Shown one piece after another: positions 24,901 to 35,800 of a stretch of DNA of 64,000 nt. Origin of the DNA: Plantago elongata. Taxonomy: Eukaryota > Streptophyta > Magnoliopsida > Lamiales > Plantaginaceae. The stretch is from assembly GCA_036897095.1 (NCBI GenBank), contig JAYMSP010000110.1:1-64000 (forward strand), read 5' to 3'. Below the pieces are notes generated by a model. It made no database searches, was not told the DNA's origin, and saw nothing but the letters and a program-made list of their open reading frames with translations. The translations under genes were made by a program, and so were the position numbers. Position 1 is the first letter of the stretch. Each line of letters begins with the position of its first letter.

Positions 24901-26431
24901 TTGTGATTTGGTTGATGTCTTACTTTCTGCACTTATTTGAACTGCTAATCATCTTGAAATGATTAAGTGCTGGGAATTTGACTTCTCCAATCTGTAATAG
25001 GACTTTAGTGACAGTCATTGTTGTCTGATCAAAAAGGGAGAAATTTGTTAGGAATATCTGTTAGTATTTTTGATTGCACAATGACTTATCCTAGTTTCAT
25101 AAAGGTGTTTAGTACTCTAGGTCACTTGACCATTGTAAAGAAGAAATACACCAAGTATGATAGTTTTTAGAAACCGTGTAATAGGATGTTAGGTCTCTGA
25201 ATGTAATTTTTATTTAACTCGGAGAAGATCAAGAAGGAGGCATTCAAGCAAAGAAGAAGAACTTTTGCACAAAGGTATCTGAAGACAAAGAAGGAAAGTC
25301 TCCTCAGATTGTTGCTTTCAGAAAGTCATGTAAAGACTTGTGTTTTTTTCACAAAACAAAGTTACAACAAGTTTCTGAGACAACAAGTTTCTGAGAGATG
25401 AAACATGTGATGCTTCAGAAAGCTACATGCATCCGTTGAGACTACAGGACGAAATATAATACACTGCATTTAATACGCATGGGAGTACTAATTTCAAGAT
25501 ATAAACGTATTGATTTTGAAATATGTCTAACGGATACTATTTAAACGACTATCAAATTCATCTATATATATATATATATATCACCCCTTAGAAGCTGAGA
25601 AATACACACACGAACTACGATCATATCAACTATCAAGCAAGTACTCTCTCAAGCATTCTTACTACAATTCTCCAAGCTATCTATTGCGACTAACAAGCTC
25701 GAGAATTACTAGTAGTTCTAAGTGTCATGATCCTTCAACATGTAGTGTAATTTGTGAAAGAGTTGAATTATTGGATAACTATCTGAGATTCATTCTCTTG
25801 AGAAAATCTCACAAACTTGGGTCAATCAAGGAGAACCTACCATATACTGCACAAGTATATGAAGTAGTGTCATTCCTTTAAGCTCTCTGAACATAGCTGA
25901 AAATTATAAAGAGAAGCTTACCTGACAATCAACATATAACCAACACCATCAAGGCGTGGAGTACAAGAGGTACTTGATTTGGAAAATCAAGGAATAACTC
26001 CAAGGTTATCTTGAGTACAGGAAGTACTTGTCTCTAGGAACTGGGGAACAACTCAGGGGGAACATTTGGTTGGGAAGCATTTGTTATAGGAATCTTAGAA
26101 TAGGATCAATTGTAAGGAGAACTCAATTATCTGTTCTAGTGGATTCTAGGTCTCTGAACGCCGAGTGGATTAATTGGAGGATTATGCCGCCTCCAGATAC
26201 CACTATACTTGTTGTGTCATTTAGTTTATGTATTTACATTTCAGCAACACACACATTTACTCTTGCTAAGAACAAACTCATTTATCTATCGCGTAAAGAC
26301 TTCTGCTCTCTGATTATAAATATCAGATACCTACAAGTATCTGAGAAATCGTGTTTATCGACAAAAGTGAAAAAATTATTCATCCCCCCCCCCCCTCCTA
26401 GTCTTTTCCTTTGCCGTTATCTGGACCAACA
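21951..26431 (+). mobile_element. 3' half of a SIRE/Maximus-like Ty1/copia element
   Basis: A fossil. The 3' LTR runs from about 25046 (TGTTAGGAATATC) to about 26431 (ACCAACA), some 1.4 kb, and is preceded by a polypurine tract AAAAAGGGAG at 25031-25040. Near its end is a C-run (26384-26395) followed by TCCTAGTC, as in LTRs of the SIRE lineage. Between about 21960 and 24650 is a Lys/Glu-rich, coiled-coil-like region with acidic stretches. It lies where SIRE elements carry an extra open frame after pol (the envelope-like region), but I see no direct similarity to an envelope protein. gag and pol are absent. Broken in several places; moderately old. Confidence 0.6.
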
Positions 26432-28030
26432 GACTATATATAGAAGTTATTGGGTTGGTCCAACCTGGCCCATAGGCCACGGTTCGATCCAATGAAAGAT
26501 GTGCAACCGCTCATCATGACGAATCGAACCAAGGACCGGACTCACGCGACGCGACCGTGTTAATTCGCCGGTCGAACAAACAGCGGATCAACATGCATAA
26601 GATGAAATCACCAACTGAGATCGGAACCTGATACATTGAAGAATTCCGACTTCACAATATGAGAAAATTGTGACATTTGAACTGGGGGGACTTATATACA
26701 TATTACACTAATCAAGCTCCTATCGGAATCACACCTCTTCGGAACAAATGCACCTCGGATCATCATTATTGCACATCACAATTACCCCGAAGACATCCTT
26801 CATTAGAAGTTCGGATCCAAAGCCAAGAACTTTAGAACTATAGAAAGTGTTAACCATCTCAGACGTCCGAGGAAGCAACCCGACAAAAGTTCCGACCCAG
26901 AGGTTGAAAGAGAACTTTCATCGGGTTGTCTCCTACCGGACGACCGAACTAGAGCTAACAAAACTATCTCCCCAAAGAAGAGAGAGAAATTATTTTATGC
27001 AATTGAAGAATGATAATTTAGGACAAAATAAGTTGGGGGTATTTATAGCTACAAAAACTCACTCATCCATCGCCACGTGTCCCCCAGCTTGGCAGATCTA
27101 TATGTATTGGGCCTAGACCAAGACCTCCAGGAAGAGCCCAAAGTTTCAGAAGCCCACATCAACTAATAATTGGGCCAAACCGTATTGGATCAGACCAAGA
27201 AAGCAAAGAAATTCCCGATTTAAAAATAATTCTTCAACAATCTCCTACTGAGATTCTCAAGAACTGGGTGGGACTTATAATATGTACTAAAAGTCTGTCC
27301 CCACTCTAATCGATCCAAGACACACTAAGACGATCTCTCAAGCTAGGACGTGTAGGAAGGGTTCCGACTCAAAGAACGGAGTTCCTACCCAAAATAAAAG
27401 GTCCGGAGCAACAAGGCTCAATCCCCTGGACCAAGAATTGGATCAGTGTCCTAGCTAATCTTAGTCCGATCTGAAGTGGTTCCGACCCAGAGACGTACTT
27501 TATGACGTCAGTCCCTGACAACTGTACTTGGATCTGTGCTGGAGATGCGCCTCCTAGTTTTGGCGCCACATGTCTCCATACCGCTAATCCGACACAACTC
27601 CGAGCTGTCAGAGCCAAACCTCCGTTAGGATTGCCCTAAAAATACGGGCATTTATGCCTCATAAATGTAAGCAACTACCACTGGATATACCACTCTCTAG
27701 ACTTTAGAGGATCGAGCCCAAGCTCTTCAACCTCTAAACACGTTAAGTCCGAGCCCGATTTGTCTTAGGCAAACCGGACCCAAAGGGTCTAACCCCCTTC
27801 TCATTTTCTATACTGCAGGATTCAAGTGATAGCTCTTTGGAACACTCTTCCCTCGGACTTATTACTGCCTCGGACCTTTCCTTGATTCAGAATTCCATAA
27901 GAAGAGACACCAAGTTACTTTGACCTTTATGAACCAAGATTTCCCCTCTCACATAAAAGAACTCGCTCAAAGAACTAAGAAGCACTAGCCTTTCTTAGAT
28001 CCGCGAACTGTCTTAGCCAGTTTTATACAT
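26432..28030. mobile_element. LTR-like non-coding retroelement DNA
   Basis: Moderately GC-rich for this window, with no substantial open frame. On the minus strand TCAGTAGGAGAT (27252-27241) looks like a polypurine tract directly followed by TGTTGAAG, so an LTR in minus orientation may start at 27240 and run toward 26640. The words GGTTCCGACCCAGAG and GTTCCGACTC recur on both sides (26890-26910, 27365, 27480), hinting at internal repeats. Probably a decayed non-autonomous LTR element (LARD/TRIM style); boundaries unknown. Confidence 0.35.
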
Positions 28031-28822
28031 TATCACTCACCATTGAAAAGGAAAATCCAGTAGTTGTTGTAAGCTTCATGATAGGGCTTGACGTAATATG
28101 TTCCAGATTCATTCTTTATTTTAACGTACTTGCTTTGTTTGTTTTTCGAATACGCGCTATATTCAATTACAAATTATACATCCCCAAATTTTATTACACT
28201 TTAGTGAAATCAATATTTATATATTTAATTTTAAATAGAACAAGTCTCCTAAGAAACGGTATTAAAATATTTTATCTAGAGATAGAGCTGAATAGTTTAT
28301 CGAAGTTATTGTATGGGTAAGGGTTAAAATAGGCTGTGTTATATGATATCGTGAATACACTTGTTTTTGTTGTGCGCTATCAGTGTGTCTTGCATGTGTC
28401 AGACGATCCATGTATATTGAACTTCAGATATACTTGAAGAGGCCTTTGTGCTACCAAAAAAAGATAAAATTACAGACATTTACACTACATTCTGCATGTT
28501 AGATTTCCTATACTCAGTCGATACAAGTTGCAACATTCTTTGCTATCTGGGTATACTCTACTTCATCAGAACATACAACTAACTTTGTGTACAATCACCA
28601 CGCTCTTCTTTCTGGGTTATACTCTACTTCATCAGAACATATAACTTTGTGTACAATCACCACGAACGACTTGTCTACCGTGATATTGTAAAACAATGTC
28701 CACGTAACTACTCACTTCTGATAATTACTCTGTTTTGTTCTTACGGTGAGGGATTTATAGAACTACTCAACTGATCTCGTCTGTGCATGTAATTCTGTCT
28801 GTAACTGCATTTGCTGTTTCAG
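28031..28822. other. AT-rich spacer with a short tandem duplication
   Basis: No gene recognised. Bases 28546-28602 and 28611-28664 are two copies of a ~57-base unit at a 65-base step (TCTGGG(T)TATACTCTACTTC ... ACAATCACCACG), with a small deletion in the second copy. Introns of the unidentified plus-strand gene ending at 28926 could lie here. Confidence 0.5.
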
Positions 28823-28926
28823 AAAATGCTTCATTTGCTCCTGCTGGGCGTTTCTTTGGGAAAAAACGTTTACGCGCTTACAGATCAACAGTGGGAAATC
28901 TCACTCTCAACATGGACTCAAGATAA
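28823..28926 (+). pseudogene. Terminal exon of an unidentified gene (fragment)
   Basis: A TTTCAG acceptor precedes 28823. The frame from there reads NASFAPAGRFFGKKRLRAYR and runs on to LNMDSR and a TAA at 28924-28926. The basic, protein-like composition and the end only six bases from the SGR2 stop on the other strand suggest the convergent last exon of a real gene. I do not recognise the family, and no upstream exons were found in the 800 bases before it. It could be chance. Confidence 0.3.
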
Positions 28927-28932
28927 GGATCA

Positions 28933-29676
28933 TCATTGTTTCATCATTTTCTTGGCTTTGTGGGAGAATTTTTTTATGAAAATGGTGTCAGCAAATGTCA
29001 ACGGGAGCTCTTCATCATCCACCTCTCTTGGATCAGACCAGATGTGGTTTGTAAAACTCTTGTCCGAGCTTCCGGCTTGTTCTGCTGTAGGTGACACAGG
29101 TTCCTCTGATATATCTCGATATAAGTGCTTTAACATGAAAAGAGCTGTGTCGTGATCTCTCCAATAGTTTCTGCAGATAAACAATCATACAAAGAAACAT
29201 GGCATAAGTACATCTATCTCATGAAAGAAAGATTTGAAAACAAGCTACATCTGAAAATATCATTAAAAAATTGCCAAATTATTCGAACAAATGCTGATGC
29301 TTACGTATGAGATCCGAGCGCGGATATGTAAGGATGGCGGAAAGTTTTATCCTGCATTAGCGGAAGCAAAAGACTATGAGAATAAATCACTAACTTGGAC
29401 ATTGAATGAATACCAAAATTAAGTACGGGAACACACATACTTGTAAGACATGATCCACTCGTCCATCTATAGATCCTGTTAGTCTCTCTATCATACGTGA
29501 GCCATAAGATCTCTCTTCCTTAACTTGGGGGTCTTCAGATTCCTCTGCGAGACATACCAGTAATGTTATGAACAGAACTGTTTTAAGCAAGAGAAGTCAG
29601 CAGATAGCATGTTGCGCATGAACCTACCATCCCTGCGATCATTGGATCTTGATTCACATAGTGTGAGCACTTTGAC
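28933..29676 (-). pseudogene. SGR2: SGR2-like (DDHD phospholipase A1) C-terminal fragment
   Basis: Four minus-strand exons: 29628-29676, 29441-29544, 29305-29351 and 28933-29170. They join in phase and encode about 145 residues ending in TGA. The residues YGSRMIERLTGS..GRVDHVLQ, HPYISALGSHTNYWRDHDTA and DDEELPLTFAD match the end of plant SGR2, a PA-preferring phospholipase A1 homologue of vacuolar membranes needed for shoot gravitropism. The fragment holds only the end of the DDHD domain. The catalytic GxSxG lipase core and all N-terminal exons, normally several hundred residues, are absent from the ~900 bases upstream, which hold a repeat and then an ALA1 fragment facing the other way. All splice sites and the frame are intact, so the truncation may be young or the piece may have been copied in. 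Confidence 0.8.
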
Positions 29677-29859
29677 CTATACATTATAAAACCTGCAGTT
29701 AGACCTATACAATTAAAGAGTTATAAAGGAGAAAGGGCGAAGAAGATGATGATGACAAGAAAAGTAACATCCTAAATGACCTGGGATTTTAGAGTATAGA
29801 CACTCTTAATTATCACAAGTGCAACCTCCAAACTTAATGTGATTCAAATTGGCTCTCCA

Positions 29860-30350
29860 ATAACAAGGCCATCTCCAATGGTTACTCTCCCTTAGTGCCC
29901 ACCTTTTCTCTCTTCCTGATCACCTCTTCATGACTCAATACCCAACCCACCAAAACCTACTCTAGCGGTCCAAAACCCATCCTTTACTTTTCACCAACCG
30001 ACTCTAGCGGTCCAAAACCCGTTCTTTAATTTTCAAATTAATTCCGTTTATAAAATTACATTCAAAATTATTTATAGCGGGTCAGTTATAATTAAACAAC
30101 ACAATATACATATAGTAACTTACAATAAACAATGACCTTTTCTTACAATACATCGAACTTACAAGGAAAAGAAAAATAAAGAACATTGAACTAAGCATTT
30201 TGCTGTTAGGACTTGGGAGGAGGTAGGATTTCTAGAAGAAATCGAAACAATTAAGAAAAATTAACCTGAAATAGAGTTTTTCACTTATTTGTATGTGACT
30301 TTTTAATTGTTTTAAAGATCACCATTGTATTTTACACCTAATAAATCTTC
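29860..30350. mobile_element. MITE-like insertion between the SGR2 and ALA1 fragments
   Basis: The stretch starts near GGCCATCTCCAATGG at 29867, a phrase typical of one end of a common dicot MITE group. It contains a 42-base direct repeat (ACTCTAGCGGTCCAAAACCC at 29959 and 30001). The expected opposite end was not found, so family and right border are unsure. Confidence 0.35.
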
Positions 30351-30469
30351 ATATTTTTACTCTGACAACATCGCTGTAGTATTCTCAGAGACCATGTCAT
30401 TTGATCATGAGTTAGAAAGAAGAAAAACGGAAATGGAGATGTTGCTGTAAAAATTACCAAATTTATTAT

Positions 30470-30499
30470 GTGTGTGTGTGTGTGTGTGGGGGGGGGGGG
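30470..30499. repeat. TG microsatellite followed by a G-run
   Basis: About nine TG units (30470-30487) run directly into twelve G (30488-30499), 70 bases before the first ALA1 exon. Confidence 0.95.
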
Positions 30500-30568
30500 T
30501 CATAGGCATATGTTGTCTATGGTTTTTGTTACAAGGTGTTTAAGCTTATTATTTTTAACTCTTTGCAG

Positions 30569-31934
30569 CTTTTCGAACTAGCAAGCAAATGTTCCGTGGT
30601 TTTATGTTGCCGGGTAGCTCCATTGCAGAAAGCTGGAATAGTTGCACTGATAAAGAATAGAACTGATGACATGACCCTTGCCATTGGTGATGGTATGTTG
30701 ACATACATTTCTGGCATGGGAAATAAATAAAATTCAAGCTTTTAAAAGAACACAAGTCTATTGAACTGTGTCTTATGAGCAATTTTTTGAATAAAAAATT
30801 AACTCTGCTAGGGCATGTCTTTCAGGTGCAAATGACGTTTCCATGATTCAAATGGCCGATGTGGGTATAGGAATTAGTGGCCAAGAGGGTCGGCAAGCTG
30901 TCATGGCATCAGATTTTGCAATGGGTCAGTTCAGATTTTTGGTCCCATTATTATTGGTACACGGACATTGGAATTATCAGCGGATGAGCTATATGATGCT
31001 ATACAACTTCTATAGGAACGCAGTTTTCGTTCTGATACTATTCTGGTGAGTGGCTAGATTTACACTATCCATTATGTTATATAATGCAATATGCCTGTTA
31101 ACTAACAAAGCATGCTGCTTATCTAGGTATGTTTTATTTACCGCCTACACACTGACCACGGCTATAACTGATTGGAGCAGTGTGTTATATTCCGTAATAT
31201 ACACATCTGTACCCACAGTCATCCTCGGAGTATTTGACAAGGATTTAAGTAGACGTACTCTGATGAAGCATCCTCAACTTTATGGGGCTGGACAAAGACG
31301 TGAAAGCTACAACGGAAAGTTATTCTGGTTAACAATGCTTGACACTCTGTGGCAAAGCGTAGCTGTCTTCTTCGTACCTGTCCTTGCATACTGGGGAAGC
31401 AACATTGATAGTTCAAGCTTGGGAGATCTTTGGACCGTTTCAGCGGTAGTACTGGTTAACGTACATTTGGCCATGGACGTCACTCGTTGGTATTGGATTA
31501 GTCATGCAGCCATTTGGGGCTCTATCACCATTACTTTCATTTGTGTCATGGTCATTGATGCTCTACCAATGCTGCCTGGTTACTGGTAAGTTTGGCCAAC
31601 CTAGTTTAAATCCGCCTGCTATTTACAAAATCAGAAGATAGTAAAAATGCTTGTTTTTTTCTTTCTTTCTGGAAACTGAACCTGGGATTGATTATTCGGT
31701 TGATATTCTTGCAGGGCCTTCTTTCACATAGCTGGTACTGCACAGTTTTGGTTGTGTTTGCTCGGTGTCACGGTGGGAGCACTTGTTCCTCGTTTCCTGG
31801 TTAAAGTCTTCGTTCAGTACTGTATGCCCACCGACATTCAGATTGCACGGGAAGCAGAAAAATATAGAAATTTAAGCGGATCACATGAGGCGGAAGTAGA
31901 AATGAACCGTATTTTTGATCCACCACGGACATGA
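30569..31934 (+). pseudogene. ALA1: ALA1-like phospholipid flippase (P4-ATPase), C-terminal fragment
   Basis: Exons 30569-30692, 30826-31045, 31127-31585 and 31715-31934 join in phase to 340 residues ending in TGA. They match the C-terminal third of Arabidopsis ALA1, an aminophospholipid-translocating P4-ATPase. Visible parts are the end of the P domain (CSVVLCCRVAPLQKAG, hinge motif [13 protein letters not shown]), [17 protein letters not shown]-type sequence, and the C-terminal set of transmembrane helices, ending near CMPTDIQIAREAEK. The phosphorylated-Asp motif DKTGT, the ATP-binding domain, the actuator domain and the first helices (some 800 residues) are missing, and nothing like them occurs in the 900 bases upstream. 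It cannot be an active pump by itself. Reading frame and splice sites are clean, which suggests recent truncation or a still-constrained piece. Confidence 0.85.
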
Positions 31935-32866
31935 TATGTATTTAATTTTTTTGTTCACATGAGTTTTTTGGTGTAAATTTTGATTCTTTAAGGTGGTGCT
32001 TCACACTAGATGGTCCTTGAGAAGGATGGAGATGGAGTTACTGTTAGTTAGGCTGTATTCTTGGTAGATGCTGTAACTGTACATTATTACATATTATGGT
32101 TTGCAATACAGAGATAAAAAAAAAAGTTGAATGAATGAAGAGAACAGGGTTCAAATTGCTTATGTACTTTTGATGAAAGTTGCATTCTCTAGTCTTGATG
32201 TTTTGCTTAACCACTGTATGAACCAACTCAAGAAACCTACTTGGGAATCTGATACCCAGAATCTTTTATACTACCAAATGCCAAACCTGATATAAATTTC
32301 ACCACGAATCTGATCACCAAGGCGGTAGTAGTCAATTTCATGCCACAATGACGAATTTGGTAACCGAGTATCCAAAGTCGAAAATTTCCAGTGATTGCGG
32401 CCACAGAATGACCGGACGTGAAGGGTCAGCACTTGCTTCCCCGACCATGTTAGACCCAAGTTAGTCACTTTGAAACTCAACTACTTACCGTATGAAGTTA
32501 CTATTCGTGTAATGAAATGAAAAATTATTATCTAAACCATGTCGACTCGTATTGGACTCAAACTGCAGCATTTTGGGCCAATCTTCTGAGTTCTGAGGCA
32601 AAGAACGCTCTTTTTGGGCCCAAATCGTTCTGTAACTGCACAGACACTCCTCGTTCTGTGCAGAATCGTACACACCATACATACAGCCAGTCAGCTTCGC
32701 CACTCACCAGTGTAGAGGTAAAGCTTAGCCCACTATACTCAGAATCTCTCAGAGAAAATAAAATAGGATACACAGGGTTTCACGTTTAACATTTCTTTAT
32801 CAGAGCATGATTGATTGATTGATTGATTGATTGGTTCATGAATTTCTTATTCAAGGTTGGGTTTTA
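31935..32866. other. Spacer between the ALA1 fragment and HISN8
   Basis: Contains the former 3' region of ALA1. From about 32500 it holds the probable promoter and 5' untranslated region of HISN8, with a run of about six ATTG units at 32808-32833. The small open frames on both strands look like noise. Confidence 0.5.
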
Positions 32867-35800
32867 ATGGACTGTTGCAGACCTCTTTCCGTCAATCGAA
32901 CCGTTGCCATCTCTTCCAATTTCCCACCTTTTTCACCCGCATCAAGTTTTCAGTATCGGATTTCCTCTCATTCTAGGCGAGGTGATTTTTACGTCCCCTT
33001 TTCTATTTTCTAAAGATTGTATTTTAACGCAAATGTTGCCAATTAAGATTGTATTTTTACTCAAATGTTGCAATTTTTGGAGATTACACTTACTGTCTAC
33101 CTTTTATGGATAATTTGAAATTGGTTTTGAAGTGGAAATGTAGAAGTTGTAGATGGCCCTTTTCATTTTGGGAGTTGAGATTACATGTCAATGTTTTGAT
33201 TCTGGAATTGTAGCTAAGGTTTGTTGGTGGGTACTGGACTACTGGTCGGTTCACATGTTGTTGCATTTTTCGATACCCTCTGTTTCTATAGATTATAGAT
33301 AGTGATGGCGTTTGTGGGTTGTGAACTAGAAGGAATGTAGGATCATCATTGACTTTGAGATTGTTTCATGCTTTAGCTGAATAGTTCTTCCTTTCATGGC
33401 ATGTTGGAGATGCTTGTGAGAATGTTTCCATGTTCATTTTGATTTTTGAGGCATCAATGTCTTGTGATTGTGGCATTTGGTCTGCAACTAAACAAAAGAA
33501 AGATAGCTTGAACTTTTGGGAAAATCATAATGGTTTCATCTATAATAGATTAGGATTATGTAACTTGTTTCTGTTTCGTTCCGAAGGCTTAATGGGATGG
33601 TAGAATGAGTAAAGGTCTACTGTCTTATCTTATATGAGTGAATAGTGAAATACACCGCCATTTAGTTGTAAAAAAATCATCATAGAGCACAACTGGGAAG
33701 ATTTATGAGTATGTTATTGGCTTGGTGAAACTATTATATCTGCAATAGTCTTCGTAAGTATCGTAGCTGATGAAAAGATAAAATTATTATATTTGAATTT
33801 TGTTATTGAAACTTTCTACTTTTCCTACCAATCTGAATTTTGTGCTACTTATAATAGGATTATTACAATACACTACGAATTGCTCAATGAAGTCGTATAA
33901 GCTGTCAGAGCTCAATACGATCCAGGTTGATAGCCTCAAAGCTCGTCCACGAATTGATTTTTCTTCGATTTTTGGTGTGGTGAGCCTTCTTCATTTTTGC
34001 AGATTCTTAAGTATTTTTTTGTTTTATTATCATACAAATACTTCCACGATATCATCTTGTCAAATTTGAACTATTGACACTAATCTGACATTATATTGGC
34101 ACTCAGGTTCAGCCCATTGTTGATGATGTGAGGAGTAGAGGGGATGCAGCTGTTAAAGAGTCAGTGTTTCATTACTTTATTTTTTTTTTTAGAAACGGCA
34201 AAGGTGTTTCATTACTTTATGCTTATGCTCTATCCTTTTGTTATGAGAACTGGGGGAAAATCAATGAATCATTTAGTCCCTGTACTGAACACAGCTTGCA
34301 GAATTATGAAGCTCAAAGATGTTGGACATAAACAGTGTCATTGTTGTATGCAGAACATGTTGTTAGTGTTATAAGATTGAATTAGCTTTAGAAAAATATC
34401 ACTTTTGTTCTTTGATACTCGTATAAGTGATGTCAAGTATGCAGAGAAGGCAGACAATTGTGTTGGACTGTCAAAAACATTTTACTTCCATCAGTTCCAT
34501 GTCTAGTTTGTTTGGAAGTGTTGCATAGTGATAGTGGGGTATCAAATATAGAACACATGCATTTAGTAGCCTGAAAATTGTCATGCAATTTCTTGCATAC
34601 ATGCATCTCCCATGAGTTAAAGCTAAAAGGTCCTTTTCTTTCTTTTTCCTCTAGAGTCACTGAGTGATACTTTGACTTATATTATTTTCTTCTTCTGGCA
34701 GCTATACAATGCGTTTTGACAAAGTTAAGCTCGAAATCATTGTTGAGAATGTCAGTGATCTTCCAGATCCAGTGGTATATATTCTTTCTACAGAATCTCA
34801 TGAAATTTGTATATGATTCAATCACGCTACTTGGTGTTGTGCAAACATTAATCTGCCACATAGTTGCTAACTATCTGTCATTTCCAGCTTGATCCAGCTG
34901 TCAAAGAGGCATTTGATGTGGCTTACAGTAATATTTTTGCTTTCCATACGGCACAGAAGCCAGTTGAGAAAATTGTTGAGAACATGAAAGTAAATGCTGT
35001 CACTTTGTACTATACTAATATGGATCCTAAATCAAGTCGTTTTAGGCTCATCGTCAATTTTTTTGCAGGGTGTTAGATGTAAAAGAGTGGCACGTAGTAT
35101 TTCATCTGTTGGCCTATATGTTCCTGGTGGGACTGCTGTATTACCTTCAACAGCTCTGATGCTTGCAGTTGTATGTTGACCTGATCACCTATATCAGTTG
35201 TGTATACAGATTTTTGTAAAGTTCTCAGTTCTCACTTTGCATTGCGCATTTTGTAAATCAGCCTGCCCAGATTGCTGGGTGCAAAACCATTGTACTTGCA
35301 ACTCCTCCTGCTCAAGATGGCAGCATCTGTAAGGTAGTTCTCCCCTTCAAGTTTTTCTTTCTTGATTGTTTTATGGCCCACAATCTTACTTTTCTTCTTT
35401 CTAGGAGGTTTTGTATTGTGCTAAGAAAGCTGGCGTTACACATATTCTTAAAGCTGGGGGTGCTCAGGTCATGATGCCATATATTCTCAATATATATACT
35501 GTGTAAGGGTGCTTGCTTTGAGCCAACTGACATTTGAAACTATGATGCTCAGGCAATTTCAGCTATGGCATGGGGGACACAATCTTGCCCTAAGGTATCA
35601 CTTTCTACTCCATTTTTACACTGAGGTAATATTGTGATGTGGCCAAATGAAATTTGGTCTCCTTATTACACGCCAGACTTGTGTTCTAGGGATGTATTGC
35701 CGCATTAAAGTTTTCTTTCATTTGTGTATATGGGTCAAATGAATAAGCTTTGAGAACAAAAAAGAATTTGATTCCTGCTGCTTTAAGTAAAATCTTTTGT

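Noticed and set aside
26384-26395. Run of twelve C as a possible regulatory or G-quadruplex site
   Set aside because: It sits near the end of the copia LTR where such runs are usual for the SIRE lineage.
26440-26520. Possible tRNA or second SINE (GGTTCGATCC word near 26482)
   Set aside because: The B-box-like word has no matching A-box, cloverleaf or A-tail; probably part of the LTR-like DNA.
28811-29155. 114-residue plus-strand frame opposite the SGR2 exon
   Set aside because: Most of it is antisense to the SGR2-like last exon; only the first ~35 codons in another frame were kept as a doubtful terminal exon.
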